Shown: positions 42,375 through 54,318, counted from the first letter of the stretch. The stretch is DNA of 64,000 bases from Paenibacillus polymyxa (GCF_001719045.1 NZ_CP015423.1:4587501-4651500); one strand, 5' to 3'. A program made the numbers and translations. The notes: a model not told the origin generated them from the letters alone.

Positions 42375-42848
42375 ACAGGAGAGTCTTCAATCAGGCTACT
42401 AACTTAGCGATATGGGTAAAAGTATACGGAAGGTGCGTGAATGTTATGAAGTATGATACATTCTTAAAATTATGGGAAGAACAAAATAGTCTAATGAGAC
42501 TATTGTTCTGTGAAAATAAAGTGTTAGACTGAAAAACAAAGCATTAGACCGTGAAAAATAAAGTTGTAGAATGGCAGCCGGCATTAGCCAACGGGCAGGA
42601 TAACGCAACCATTAGATGGACTTATGGTTCTAATATGCTACAATTTATCCCAGAAGTATCTTCGCGGGTTCATGAAAAGCAGCGGTGATGAACTAATAGG
42701 AGACCAACACAAAAAAGTGGTAGTTTTATGGATATGCAATAGTCTACTATAGGGTCTTATTCCTCGGTTCGTCTAACCGATTGTAACGGAGACTTCATGA
42801 AGTGCCTGGAGAGATGGAAATAAAAGTGTTGCCTGACAATGGACATAG
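42375..42848. other. Unassigned 470-base stretch
   Basis: No convincing gene. Short open stretches lack ribosome-binding sites and recognisable products. The sequence contains small direct motifs (AAAATAAAGT, GTTAGACTG/GCATTAGACC) and may be leftover from an inserted element. Confidence 0.4.
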
Positions 42849-43043
42849 CGGGACTGGAAGAGCGGAAGTGACAAAGCCCATAAGCGTAGGTCACAGCTCA
42901 TAATACGAACGGAGAACTATTGCTTAACAAAGAAATTACTGGAAAGTGCGGAGGATATTTGGATCGCAATTCGCTGGAATCGAGTGGAGATTCACTTCGC
43001 AGACAACTGGTGGCACTACGCGCCGAATGGAACTTGGTACTAA
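42849..43043 (+). other. Open frame, probable 3' end of a lost gene
   Basis: The frame is open for 64 codons and ends EDIWIAIRWNRVEI, HFADNWWHYAPNGTWY, stop, exactly before the AAAAGGAGGGG site of the next gene. The aromatic-rich end looks like a real protein terminus. No start is visible and the family is unknown. Confidence 0.35.
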
Positions 43044-43060
43044 AAGGAGGGGCAGGACAC

Positions 43061-43738
43061 ATGCAAGAAGAACAGGAAATATTCGCGGGCGACGGATATA
43101 ACAGGTCGTACGCAATGGCTACGGGTATGCCGATTTTGAATCTTAGGGGTAGCATACCGCGTGAAAGTAACGGCCAACTACCGTTTCCGTGGGTGACAAC
43201 GGGCATCAGGATTGATAAAGAACAGATGTTGGAAACCGTTATGAAGCAAAAGACACTCGAGTATTTGTTTAATATGCAATTCAGTAAGGAGGAAATGACC
43301 GACCGCAATTTGGTTGTAGGCTGTTATGAATACAGGAATCCAAATGACAAGGAACAAATAATGCTATATGCGCTGGTTTCGTTGAAGGAATTTCTCGCGA
43401 GATACGGCGATGAACGGGCATTGGAGATTCTGATGCGAGTTGGCTGCACATACGAGAAGATTATGGAGGAATGTGATGAAGCTATTAAAGAACACTTTGC
43501 AGTGTTGCGCCGGTCACTTCATTTAAAGAATTTGAGGGACAAATATGATGTCGTTTACGAGTGGAGTGAAGAGGAAGGGGTAAAGACGTACATAATCAGA
43601 TACACCAAATCGAGTTATACGAAGATTAAAGCTAAATCATTCGAAGAGTTGACCAAACTCTATGATGAGCAACGGAAGAAGGATGCGAAGAAGACGTTCG
43701 CGACTCTGGAACCGTTAGAAGCATTTATGCAAGCCTAA
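43061..43738 (+). CDS. Hypothetical protein in the accessory island
   Basis: 225 residues from ATG 43061, eight bases after AAAAGGAGGGG; the frame upstream of this overlaps another open frame and is unlikely to be used. The sequence is charged and mostly helical (MLETVMKQKTLEYLFNMQFS, LEILMRVGCTYEKIMEECDE), with a C-terminal beta/alpha part (YIIRYTKSSYTKIKAKSFEE). No signal peptide or membrane segment. GC content looks higher than its neighbours. Possibly phage- or plasmid-derived; I do not recognise it. Confidence 0.55.
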   Translation: MQEEQEIFAGDGYNRSYAMATGMPILNLRGSIPRESNGQLPFPWVTTGIRIDKEQMLETVMKQKTLEYLFNMQFSKEEMTDRNLVVGCYEYRNPNDKEQIMLYALVSLKEFLARYGDERALEILMRVGCTYEKIMEECDEAIKEHFAVLRRSLHLKNLRDKYDVVYEWSEEEGVKTYIIRYTKSSYTKIKAKSFEELTKLYDEQRKKDAKKTFATLEPLEAFMQA

Positions 43739-43741
43739 GAA

Positions 43742-43766
43742 AACCGCCCCTTTACGGGGCGATTAT
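43742..43766. terminator. Short GC-rich hairpin
   Basis: CGCCCC pairs with GGGGCG around five bases, four bases after the stop of the preceding gene. T residues follow only on the minus-strand side. Confidence 0.5.
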
Positions 43767-43838
43767 TCAACATTTCATCGAACGAAGATTCGAGGAATAT
43801 CCAGCGATAGAGAGGATTCTCGACAGTCGCATCGGAAA

Positions 43839-44140
43839 TTGCTGACCCGTACGCCAGATATGGTCGAATGGGGACTGATGGAAGACGTTGATCCAGCCGA
43901 TTATTTCGGCAAAACCATAGAGGTAGAACGATTTAAGGCGATTGGAAGCCTAGCGATTCAGGGAGAAATTATTGCCTGGGCGTTTCTTACTGACGGCAGC
44001 CGATCGGCAGGACCGAAAGGGTTGTGGTTATCAACGGGGATGGCATGTTCTCGCTCCCCAGTGGCAAGCTGCTGCAGAGTATAAGTGGCAATTCCTTCGA
44101 GGCGTGGCAGCGCGACTGGCTGGATCGGTACGGCGGATGA
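43839..44140 (+). pseudogene. Remnant of an unknown gene, frameshifted
   Basis: One frame gives PADYFGKTIEVERFKAIGSL and AIQGEIIAWAFLTDGSR, and a second frame continues VVINGDGMFSLPSGKLLQSI and FEAWQRDWLDRYGG then TGA at about 44140. Both look like natural protein sequence but do not join without a shift near 44020. Family unknown, perhaps a phage structural gene. Confidence 0.4.
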
Positions 44141-44213
44141 CAAGAACCTCATCTTGTATCAAATAAACTTTATCAAAACAGCCAGTCTTATCACATGAAG
44201 TAATTTTGCACCA

Positions 44214-44249
44214 CTTGTTACGCTAACAGAGAACGTTAGTTCAATAAAC
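44214..44249. repeat. Short hairpin repeat, copy D
   Basis: TTACGCTAACAGAGAACGTT then AGTTCAATAAAC, the same element as 26805, and again directly before a long hairpin. Confidence 0.7.
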
Positions 44250-44297
44250 GAGCGGCAGTCTAGGACTTTATTTTCAGGTCCTTGACTGCCGCTCGTT
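44247..44297. terminator. Long hairpin after repeat D
   Basis: AACGAGCGGCAGTC pairs with GACTGCCGCTCGTT and the inner AGGAC with GTCCT, with one T-T mismatch; TTTATATTT follows. Confidence 0.75.
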
Positions 44298-44362
44298 TTA
44301 TATTTGGGTCAGTCTAAATCTTTATTTTCATCGGACAACTATTAGAGAGGAGGGATTTAAGA

Positions 44363-44562
44363 ATCAGAAATTTTTTATCATGGATTTGATAAGAGGTATT
44401 TTCGGTTATTTTCATTGTGGGCTGGGACTTGCAAAAATATTGGAGGCTTATAACAGATACAGTCTAAGAGGTTTTTTTAATTGGAGCTACATCTTTCCTT
44501 ATCGGAGGTTTGGAGCTTTACTTCACAAGGCGCTATGAATCATCGGATAGGTTATTATAGAT
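44363..44562 (+). pseudogene. Small membrane protein copy 2, start lost
   Basis: It is nearly identical at DNA level to 35484-35684. The start codon has become AAG (after an intact AGGAGGG site), and a run of T residues near 44476 adds a frameshift. Confidence 0.7.
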
Positions 44563-44591
44563 AGACAAATATTTTATTAAAGGAGTATACA

Positions 44592-45110
44592 ATGTTAACA
44601 CCAAAACAAGAAGAGAGCCTCAGTAAGTTTATGAGTAAGATTCTGAGACATACACCAGAACAGTTTGGTTTGAGCTAGACCATGAGGGTTATTGTGACAT
44701 ACAAGACCTGATTCAAGGGATAAGATCAGAGAATAGATGGGCCGATGTTAGTGAGTTGGGTATCAAGCAAGTAGTAAACCATTGTTCAAAGTAAAGATAT
44801 GAGATTGTTAATGGGTACATAAGAGCTAATTATGGTCACAGTACAGACAGGTTAGATTATAAGAAGGCTACTCCACCAACCATTCTCTATCATGATACAA
44901 ACACAAAGGTAATCCATAATATTTTCAATGAAGGAATTAAGCCAATGGGCAGGAAGTATGTACATCTGTCTGAATCCCTTGAGTTTGCAATTTTAGCAGG
45001 CAAAAGACGTGGGAAACTAGTGATCCTCGAAGTAGACACAGAAAAGGCATTAGCCAATCAAGTAAAGTTTTATAAAGCCAATCATGGTGTTTGGCTTACC
45101 AACCTTATAG
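44592..45110 (+). pseudogene. kptA copy 2, decayed
   Basis: Same order as at 35715: ATG 44592 gives LTPKQEESLSKFMSKILRHT, then a frameshift near 44668, a TAA in place of the codon before RYEIVNG-like sequence (44793), and loss of the LYHGT motif His-Gly (LYHDT). The C-terminal part (GRKYVHLSESLEFAILAGKR to NHGVWLTNL) is still open. After that the sequence changes to one resembling the receptor-unit terminator at 22818. Confidence 0.8.
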
Positions 45111-45264
45111 ATGGAATGATTCGTCTAGTCTTTTTGATATTGCCTGTTTTGTTGTAAACACATAATCCTCCTATATTTTGAACGTATCCACGAGCGTCCA
45201 CACTTACCCGCAAATGCCGCATAAAATATCCCGGGTGAACAAAGAGGAGGTGCATGTAATAACC

Positions 45265-45567
45265 ATGATACACATGGAACCCGTAAAAGTGGGTGAGCAT
45301 ACATTTATCGGAGTCGAAGTCAAACTGCCTAAAACAACGCTGCTGACTATCTCCAACTCCCGTGGTTACATCATGTGTGGTGCACTGGATGTTGGACTGC
45401 TCAATGAGCGGCTGGCGGATCGGAAAATTCTTGCTGCACGAGCTGTGGGGGTAAAAACGCTGAAAGAATTGTTGGAAGCGCCGATGGAATCGGTGACGAC
45501 AGAAGCGGAGCAGCTGGGGATTAAGCCGGGGATGCCAGGCTACGAAGCATTATTGAAACTGGTGTAA
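45265..45567 (+). CDS. yunC: DUF1805 protein YunC
   Basis: 100 residues from ATG 45265; GAGGAGG lies 14 bases upstream, which is a little long. The family core is present: VEVKLPKTTLLTISNSRGYI, MCGALDVGLLNERLADRKIL. YunC is a small conserved Bacillus protein of unknown function whose gene neighbours yunD there; here yunD is 15 kb away. The normal terminator of the gene is interrupted by an IS element. Confidence 0.85.
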   Translation: MIHMEPVKVGEHTFIGVEVKLPKTTLLTISNSRGYIMCGALDVGLLNERLADRKILAARAVGVKTLKELLEAPMESVTTEAEQLGIKPGMPGYEALLKLV

Positions 45568-45613
45568 TGAAGCCTATGTGCACATGTTGTATAAAAGTAG
45601 AGGAACAAGAAAC

Positions 45614-45633
45614 GAAAAAAACCGGACTTTTTG
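45614..45633 (+). terminator. Left half of the yunC terminator, split by the IS
   Basis: AAAAAACCGGA at 45614-45625 would pair with TCCGGTTTTTT at 46927-46938, now on the other side of the IS3-family element. Confidence 0.65.
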
Positions 45634-45717
45634 GTCATACCCCTGTCAAGTAGACAGAACTAAAAAGACATCTTTAAGCGGCAACCGTTTCTCGGTATTC
45701 AATCGGGGAACGGTTGT

Positions 45718-46539
45718 TTAATTTTTTTGAAATCTATTTTCATTATAAAATGAAATGTACTCCCGTACGTGTTGTTCTACCTCCGCTAGGGTTCCGGGTT
45801 TCGTTAAATAAATCTTCTCTGTTTTAAGATGGGAGAAGAAGGATTCTATACAGGCATTGTCTAGGCAATTTCCACGCCTTGAATGGCTCCCAAGCATTCC
45901 AAGCCGCTTGAGTTTGCGGTTAAACGGCTTGGAGGTATACTGAAACCCCTGGTCTGAATGGAGAATGACACCCTCCATGTTCACGTTCTTACTTAGAACG
46001 TCTAGCGTCTCGCTAACTAAAGCAAGGTCATTTCGTTCCGAAAGACGCCAAGCCACAATTTCATTGTTAAACAGATCTTGAATGACAGAGAGATATACAA
46101 ACCGCTCTCCAGCTCGTATGTATGTAATATCGGTAACCAGCTTGGATAAAGGAGAATCTGCCTGAAATTGTCGATCTAATCGGTTGGCATTTACCACAGA
46201 TGCCTGTTTGCCGAAAAAGCGCCGCTTCTTTCGAATGACGGAACGGATCCCCAATTTCTTCATTAGGCGGTACACCTTTTTGTGGTTGACCAAGATACCT
46301 TCTCTACGTAAAGCAACGGTCATACGCAGATAACCAAAATAGGGATGAATCCGGTGTATCGACAACATATGCGATTCCAGGAGCTCTTCCTCTTGCTTAC
46401 GCTGCTGGATTGTTTGCTGAGTCTTTCTCCATTTATAATATCCTGCCCGAGAAACATGGGCTAATTCAAGTAACCATTTCAACGAATATCGTGTTCGCAT
46501 TTCCTCAATAATTTCAAACCTTGCTTCTTTCCTCGTCAC
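45718..46539 (-). CDS. IS3-family transposase OrfB (DDE integrase core)
   Basis: 273 residues. An N-terminal helical region (YSLKWLLELAHVSRAGYYKW, HMLSIHRIHPYFGYLRM) precedes the DDE domain: LVTDITYIRAGERFVYLSVI (first Asp), GVILHSDQGFQYTS (second Asp), and SRRGNCLDNACIESFFSHLK (Glu). GTG 46539 overlaps the orfA stop as GTGA, and production as an OrfAB fusion by -1 frameshifting is known for this family. Confidence 0.92.
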   Translation of the reverse strand: MTRKEARFEIIEEMRTRYSLKWLLELAHVSRAGYYKWRKTQQTIQQRKQEEELLESHMLSIHRIHPYFGYLRMTVALRREGILVNHKKVYRLMKKLGIRSVIRKKRRFFGKQASVVNANRLDRQFQADSPLSKLVTDITYIRAGERFVYLSVIQDLFNNEIVAWRLSERNDLALVSETLDVLSKNVNMEGVILHSDQGFQYTSKPFNRKLKRLGMLGSHSRRGNCLDNACIESFFSHLKTEKIYLTKPGTLAEVEQHVREYISFYNENRFQKN

Positions 46540-46835
46540 TCCTTGTGTAGATTTGGATACTGCTTTTTTAAATATTCAATCTCCGCCCGTAGATACGCCA
46601 TCTCTTCTTCCATACTGGAAAATTTCGTTTTGGGTCGTCCCTGCCTTGTGGTCGTTGGCTGGAGGTTCTCCCCCGCTCGATGTTTCATCACCCAGCTTTG
46701 CACTTGGGATTTATTACGAATGTCCAATTGTTTCGTCACTTCATGAATACTCATATGTTCTTCGTTCACCAACCGGACTGCCTCCATCTTCACATCTAAG
46801 GAGTATTGCCGGAATGATTGTCCCTTTTTAGCCAT
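46536..46835 (-). CDS. IS3-family transposase OrfA
   Basis: 99 residues with an N-terminal helix-turn-helix (YSLDVKMEAVRLVNEEHMSI, HEVTKQLDIRNKSQVQSW) and a C-terminal leucine-zipper helix (EEEMAYLRAEIEYLKKQYP). It binds the IS ends. GGAGGGG precedes the ATG. It overlaps orfB by four bases. Confidence 0.92.
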   Translation of the reverse strand: MAKKGQSFRQYSLDVKMEAVRLVNEEHMSIHEVTKQLDIRNKSQVQSWVMKHRAGENLQPTTTRQGRPKTKFSSMEEEMAYLRAEIEYLKKQYPNLHKE

Positions 46836-46920
46836 GAAAAATCCCCTCCGTTCAACAAGATTAAGTCCATCTTACCAGATGTCTTTTCTCTCTTGTCTAC
46901 TAGAAGGGGATAATACCATT

Positions 46921-46938
46921 TTGGCTCCGGTTTTTTTC
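46921..46938 (+). terminator. Right half of the yunC terminator
   Basis: TTTGGCTCCGGTTTTTTT. See the left half at 45614; together they form a terminator whose loop is now the whole IS. Confidence 0.6.
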
Positions 46939-47008
46939 TATAAAAAGTTTTATTCTATCGAGTAGAATCATTTGACTTATATACGAACTATATAACCTGC
47001 AAGAACAA

Positions 47009-48124
47009 TTAATCGGCAAACAAATTAGTCAGGTTCTCGCTAAAAGGTGCTTGTACAATTCCTTTTTCGGTAATGATGGCGCTAATGTACTCATGAGGTG
47101 TAACGTCGAAAGCTGGGTTGTAGACTTTGATGCCCTGCGGGGCGGTCCTTTTACCAAAGCTTTCGGTAACTTCCTCCGCAGAACGCTCCTCGATCGGAAT
47201 ATCTGCGCCTGTTGCGGTCTGCAAATCAATGGTAGATAGTGGGGAAGCGACATAAAAAGGAATGCCATGCGCCTTCGCTAGCACAGCTAGACTGTAGGTG
47301 CCGATTTTGTTGGCCACATCGCCATTAGCAGCGACTCTATCTGTGCCGACAATAACGGCCTGTACCCATCCTTTGGACATCACCATGCCCGCCATATTGT
47401 CACAGAGCAGGGTGACATCAATGCCTGCCTGCTGAAGCTCGAAAGCGGTCAGGCGCGCACCTTGCAGCACAGGGCGGGTTTCGTCAGCAAATACTTTGAG
47501 GTGGATGCCATTCTCTTGCGCTAGATACATCGGTGCCAGCGCTGTTCCGTATTTCGCTGTCGCCAATCCGCCTGCATTGCAGTGAGTGAGTACGCCCATC
47601 CCGTCCTCGAACAGAGGTAAAGCATGGATGCCGATCTGGCGACATACTTCTTCATCCTCTGCCTGAATGGCTATGGCTTCACGCTCCAGCCCGGCATTCC
47701 AGTCTTCGACCTGGCCTCCGCCAGCTTCAACGATGAGTTCCCCGGCCCGCTTCTTCATGCGGTCCAGAGCCCAGAAGAGGTTCACGGCTGTCGGCCGTGA
47801 GGTAGCCAAATGTCCGCACACGGCATGTACATGCTCCAGCCACCCAGCAGCGTCGGTGCCGTCGTAGGCGGTAGCTCCTAGCACAACGCCGTAGGCCGCT
47901 GCCATCCCGATGGCGGGCGCACCGCGTACCTTCATGGCATGTATGCCATCCCATACTTCATCGGCCGTGAATAAATCCAACATGACAATCGTTTCGGGCA
48001 GCAGACGCTGATCCAGCATGGACAAATGGTTACCTTTCCACACCAGCGAAGATAGAGCCTGCCTGGACACTGCAGTTTTCCCAGAGGTTACGGGTGCCAA
48101 TTCTTTCTCTTCACTCATATTCAT
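47009..48124 (-). CDS. mtnA: S-methyl-5-thioribose-1-phosphate isomerase
   Basis: Converts methylthioribose-1-phosphate to methylthioribulose-1-phosphate in methionine salvage. Catalytic motifs are present: [16 protein letters not shown], the Cys in [16 protein letters not shown], and the Asp in [20 protein letters not shown]. 371 residues is slightly longer than usual because of an N-terminal extension. It overlaps the mtnK stop by one base (TAATG). The ATG at 48118 is better spaced from AAAGGAG than that at 48124. Co-transcribed with mtnK. Confidence 0.95.
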   Translation of the reverse strand: MNMSEEKELAPVTSGKTAVSRQALSSLVWKGNHLSMLDQRLLPETIVMLDLFTADEVWDGIHAMKVRGAPAIGMAAAYGVVLGATAYDGTDAAGWLEHVHAVCGHLATSRPTAVNLFWALDRMKKRAGELIVEAGGGQVEDWNAGLEREAIAIQAEDEEVCRQIGIHALPLFEDGMGVLTHCNAGGLATAKYGTALAPMYLAQENGIHLKVFADETRPVLQGARLTAFELQQAGIDVTLLCDNMAGMVMSKGWVQAVIVGTDRVAANGDVANKIGTYSLAVLAKAHGIPFYVASPLSTIDLQTATGADIPIEERSAEEVTESFGKRTAPQGIKVYNPAFDVTPHEYISAIITEKGIVQAPFSENLTNLFAD

Positions 48125-49347
48125 TAAGCTCCTTTAGTTTGGGCAGCTGTTGCTGTCCGAACAATGTCTCCCAGTTCCCAAATCGAATGAAGCTCGCGAT
48201 TGCGAAGAACCAAGGATTTACCGATAGATAACGCCAGACGTTCCGCAGCTTCCTTGATAGCAGGATCGGCAATGGTGTCGATATCTGCTACATGCGATAG
48301 GCTGATGATACGGCGAATCACTTTGCACCCTGCAAAACCAATCGTATCTTGCAGTACTTTCTGGAGATACAAGTCCTGATATCCAGCTGTACGTGCCATA
48401 TGGTCGGTTACATGCTCGTCCCACAGTTTACGGAACCTACCCTCAAACTGCTCCCATACCTGAATGGCAGTCTCCAGAAGCCAGTCACGTCTTTCCTTTA
48501 GAGCTTTCTCGCCAGAGGTCCATCCGGGCTGAGCTGCGTAGTTCAACAGCAGATTGGCGATCACCGCTCCGATGTCAAAGCCCATGGGTCCGTAGTAGGC
48601 AAATTCAGGATCAATGACTTTAGTCGATTCGGTCGTTACGAAAATGCTGCCAGTATGAAGGTCACCGTGCAGAAGCGCTTCGGTTCGTGTCAAAAACTTT
48701 TCTCGCAGCAAAGCCACTTCCAGGTGAAGCACTTGATCTGTACGTAGTGCCTCTGCTTCGTCTTCGATGTAGGCACCATAGTTGTTATTATCTGAGAACC
48801 GATACGGTTCATCCAGAATCAGATCTTCAGTTATTTTGCAGAGATCAGGGTTGATAAAGCGTTTAACTAGGTCTTTTTTATCTTGCTGATTCATGCCCAA
48901 ATCTGAGGTGAAGAAGAGCGTGCGTGCCAGAAACTCCCCAATATGATTAGCGAAATATGGATAGGTGTTTCCTTCTATTAGTCCCTTGCGCATGATGGTG
49001 TGTGAGCTAAGATCCTCCATCACGGTCAACGCAAGCTCATCGTCATACGCCAGTACCGCAGGAACCAATTCGGGGCAAATATGGTGTTCCTGCTGAAGGG
49101 CCTCGCGTTCAATACGGGCACGATCCAGTGAAAGCGGCCAGGATTCACCCACAATTTTTACATAGGGAAGTGCCTGCTTGGCAATGATACTCTTGTTAGA
49201 TTCAGAATCCGTAATATGAAAAACCAGATTTAAGTTACCATCACCGATTTCTCGGCATTCCAGACGGGCTTCCTGACTAAAAAATCCGGGGATGTTCTTC
49301 ACGAATTCGATTGCTTCTTCAGTCGTTAAAGGATGATATTGGGACAA
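48124..49347 (-). CDS. mtnK: Methylthioribose kinase
   Basis: Phosphorylates 5-methylthioribose with ATP, the step before MtnA. Kinase motifs are [12 protein letters not shown] (ATP lysine), [12 protein letters not shown] (catalytic loop) and [20 protein letters not shown] (metal-binding DPE). The start is TTG 49347 (then [15 protein letters not shown]), eight bases after GGAGG; the ATG at 49362 contains that site. About 407 residues. No S-box riboswitch is visible upstream on this strand, unlike the Bacillus subtilis operon. Confidence 0.94.
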   Translation of the reverse strand: MSQYHPLTTEEAIEFVKNIPGFFSQEARLECREIGDGNLNLVFHITDSESNKSIIAKQALPYVKIVGESWPLSLDRARIEREALQQEHHICPELVPAVLAYDDELALTVMEDLSSHTIMRKGLIEGNTYPYFANHIGEFLARTLFFTSDLGMNQQDKKDLVKRFINPDLCKITEDLILDEPYRFSDNNNYGAYIEDEAEALRTDQVLHLEVALLREKFLTRTEALLHGDLHTGSIFVTTESTKVIDPEFAYYGPMGFDIGAVIANLLLNYAAQPGWTSGEKALKERRDWLLETAIQVWEQFEGRFRKLWDEHVTDHMARTAGYQDLYLQKVLQDTIGFAGCKVIRRIISLSHVADIDTIADPAIKEAAERLALSIGKSLVLRNRELHSIWELGDIVRTATAAQTKGA

Positions 49348-49515
49348 CGAAGTCACCTCCATAAATTGTGCGCATGTAAATAGTTAAAAAATATCACAAG
49401 ATTAAACCAAGTATTTTGATAGGATAGAGAAAGTATAACGAAAATCATTGAATTTTTGTACATTTTTTTTATGGGGATTGAAAGAGGAAGAAAGGAGTAC
49501 TCTTCTTTTTGTTTC

Positions 49516-49604
49516 GACTCCGTATAGAGAGGGTAAATATGAGACAGACGTCCGGCAGGTGATATTAGGATGCCCGCTGGAGTCTTACCGTCAGCAATGA
49601 CGGT
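49516..49604 (+). ncRNA. Candidate structured 5' leader upstream of dps
   Basis: Three nested or adjacent pairings: GACTCC (49516-49521) with GGAGTC (49579-49584); CCGGCAGG with CCCGCTGG (49552-49580), which shares two bases with the first pairing; and a perfect seven-bp hairpin ACCGTCA-GCAA-TGACGGT (49587-49604) with a GNRA tetraloop. The tetraloop reads correctly only on the plus strand. It ends 53 bases before the dps start. I recognise no known riboswitch class. Confidence 0.45.
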
Positions 49605-49656
49605 GATGGATACGTAAACGTTCCTGAAAATCAATTTGATGAAAAAGGAAGGGATT

Positions 49657-50130
49657 ATGATGGCTAAAACAACAAGTAACTCGAAAAATACGCAAACCAA
49701 ATCGGTGGAGGAACTTTTAAACCGTCAAGTCGCTAACCTCAATGTGTTATATGTAAAAATTCATAACTATCACTGGTATGTGAAAGGCTCCAGTTTCTAC
49801 ACACTCCATGTTAAATTTGAAGAGTTATACAATGAAGTGACATTGAAAATGGATGAAATCGCCGAGCGTTTGCTCGCGTTGAAAGGTTCTCCTTCCGCAA
49901 CGTTGAAGGAATACCTGGAGCTGTCGTCGATTCAGGAAGCAAACGGCAACGAAGATGCTCCCAAGATGGTACAAACCTTGATCGAGGATTTTGCAACTGT
50001 ATGCGAGGAGTTTCAGGAAGGTATCGAACTGGCGGAAAGCAATTCCGACCAGCCAACTGCAGATTTACTGATTGGTTATAAAGCGGATCTGGAGAAACAT
50101 ATGTGGATGCTTCGCTCTTATTTGGGCTAA
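49657..50130 (+). CDS. dps: Dps-family ferritin-like DNA-protection protein
   Basis: 157 residues. The ferroxidase ligands of Dps are visible: LYVKIHNYHWYVKGSSFYTL (His residues) and HVKFEELYNEVTLKMDEIAE (Asp/Glu). Dps dodecamers oxidise and store iron with H2O2 and shield DNA. AAGGAAGGGA precedes two adjacent ATG codons (49657, 49660). A structured leader lies upstream and a terminator downstream. It fits with the neighbouring suf operon and the manganese catalases as a peroxide/iron stress group. Confidence 0.92.
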   Translation: MMAKTTSNSKNTQTKSVEELLNRQVANLNVLYVKIHNYHWYVKGSSFYTLHVKFEELYNEVTLKMDEIAERLLALKGSPSATLKEYLELSSIQEANGNEDAPKMVQTLIEDFATVCEEFQEGIELAESNSDQPTADLLIGYKADLEKHMWMLRSYLG

Positions 50131-50230
50131 TTGGCAGAATTTCGCTCCATCACTCAATGCCTAGTTCGGTGAATTTAATTCCACTCCATAGTGATGGGGT
50201 TACGCTCTGAAATAAACTCTCTACATGTAA

Positions 50231-50266
50231 AACGCTACTGACGTCATGCTGTCAGTAGCGTTTTTA
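50231..50266 (+). terminator. Terminator of dps
   Basis: AACGCTACTGAC pairs perfectly with GTCAGTAGCGTT around eight bases, followed by TTTT. Confidence 0.92.
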
Positions 50267-50440
50267 TGGCTGGAAAGAGATCATGCATCTCATGTTTATT
50301 GTATAAATTTATAATTATATGAACAACCACAGGATGAATTTTGCCATTTGTGTGCCTGGTAGGGTGAACATTTTATGAAGAAAGTTGAATAACGTGTGTA
50401 TGTTGGTTGCACCCTTAAAGATATTTATTATAAAATAACT

Positions 50441-50476
50441 TGAGAATCATTGAGAATCAGTTTAGAATGATTATAA
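50441..50476. promoter_or_regulatory. PerR/Fur-type operator region upstream of suf
   Basis: TTAGAATGATTATAA (50462-50476) matches the PerR box TTATAATNATTATAA at all but one base. It is preceded by two direct copies of TGAGAATCA at ten-base spacing, so up to three half-site arrays are present. The first suf gene starts 100 bases downstream. Confidence 0.6.
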
Positions 50477-50575
50477 ATAAATTTTTAAATATTACTTGAA
50501 ATCAGGGGGCTCCCCTGTTTAAATATACTTTCTGATTTCGACACCACACTACATTTTTTGGAGGGTATTGCGAAT

Positions 50576-51358
50576 ATGGCTACAAACTTTAAGATTGAAG
50601 GTCTCAAAGCGACCATTGAAGGCAAGGAAATTTTGAAAGGTATTAACCTCGAAATGAAGGGCGGAGAAATCCATGCCATCATGGGTCCTAACGGTACGGG
50701 TAAAAGTACACTCGCGTCTGCTTTGATGGGTCATCCTAAATATGAAGTCACAGATGGCAAAGTAACTTTGGATGGAGAAGACGTGCTGGATATGGAAGTG
50801 GATGAGCGTGCACGTGCAGGATTGTTCTTGGCGATGCAGTATCCGAGTGAAATTGCAGGGGTAACGAACTCCGACTTTTTGCGTAGTGCAATCAACGCGC
50901 GCCGTGAAGAAGGACAAGAAATCTCCCTGATTAAGTTTATCCGTCAAATGGAAAGCAAAATGAAAGAGCTTGAAATGAACCCAGAGTTTGCTCACCGTTA
51001 CCTGAACGAAGGCTTCTCTGGTGGTGAGAAAAAACGGAATGAAATTTTGCAAATGATGATGATTGATCCGAAAATTGTCATTCTTGATGAAATCGACTCC
51101 GGTCTGGATATCGATGCTTTGAGAATCGTGGCTAGCGGTGTCAACGCTATGCGTTCCGAAGAGCGTGGTTTCCTTATCATTACTCACTATCAACGTCTGT
51201 TAAACTACGTTAAACCAGATTATGTACATGTGATGATGCAAGGACGTATTGTTAAATCCGGTGGTCCTGAGCTTGCTGAGCGTCTGGAAGCGGACGGTTA
51301 CGATTGGATCAAGGAAGAACTGGGTATCGTTGATGAAACTGTAGGACAAGAGGCGTAA
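50576..51358 (+). CDS. sufC: Fe-S assembly ATPase SufC
   Basis: ABC-type ATPase of the SufBCD scaffold that builds Fe-S clusters. Walker A GPNGTGKST, signature FSGGEKKRNEI, Walker B VILDEIDSGLDIDAL and the H-loop ITHYQRLL are present. ATG 50576 is nine bases after GGAGGG; the TTG at 50558 contains that site. 260 residues. First gene of a sufCDSUB operon. Confidence 0.97.
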   Translation: MATNFKIEGLKATIEGKEILKGINLEMKGGEIHAIMGPNGTGKSTLASALMGHPKYEVTDGKVTLDGEDVLDMEVDERARAGLFLAMQYPSEIAGVTNSDFLRSAINARREEGQEISLIKFIRQMESKMKELEMNPEFAHRYLNEGFSGGEKKRNEILQMMMIDPKIVILDEIDSGLDIDALRIVASGVNAMRSEERGFLIITHYQRLLNYVKPDYVHVMMQGRIVKSGGPELAERLEADGYDWIKEELGIVDETVGQEA

Positions 51359-51381
51359 GCCGGAAGCGAGGAGGAAAACTA

Positions 51382-54318
<2,937 letters not shown>

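Larger units (their letters stand above)
45638..46913. mobile_element. IS3-family insertion sequence
   Basis: About 1276 bases with two overlapping minus-strand genes and imperfect terminal inverted repeats. The left end TACCCCTGTCAAGTAGAC...AAAAAGACATCT matches the complement of the right end, TATCCCCTTCTAGTAGAC...GAAAAGACATCT. ATAC occurs at both flanks and may be a target duplication, but exact ends are uncertain by a few bases. Both genes are intact, so the element could be active. Confidence 0.85.

Noticed and set aside
42549..42920. Possible group II intron or recombination site, suggested by structured-looking text
   Set aside because: No reverse transcriptase, no recognisable domain V hairpin and no clear boundaries were found.
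45634..46917. A definite target-site duplication of the IS element
   Set aside because: ATAC occurs at both flanks, but aligning the inverted repeats puts the left end three bases earlier, so the duplication is not certain.
49363..49650. S-box (SAM-I) riboswitch expected upstream of mtnKA
   Set aside because: On the minus strand the usual S-box core is not visible, and the strongest structure in this interval reads properly only on the plus strand toward dps.
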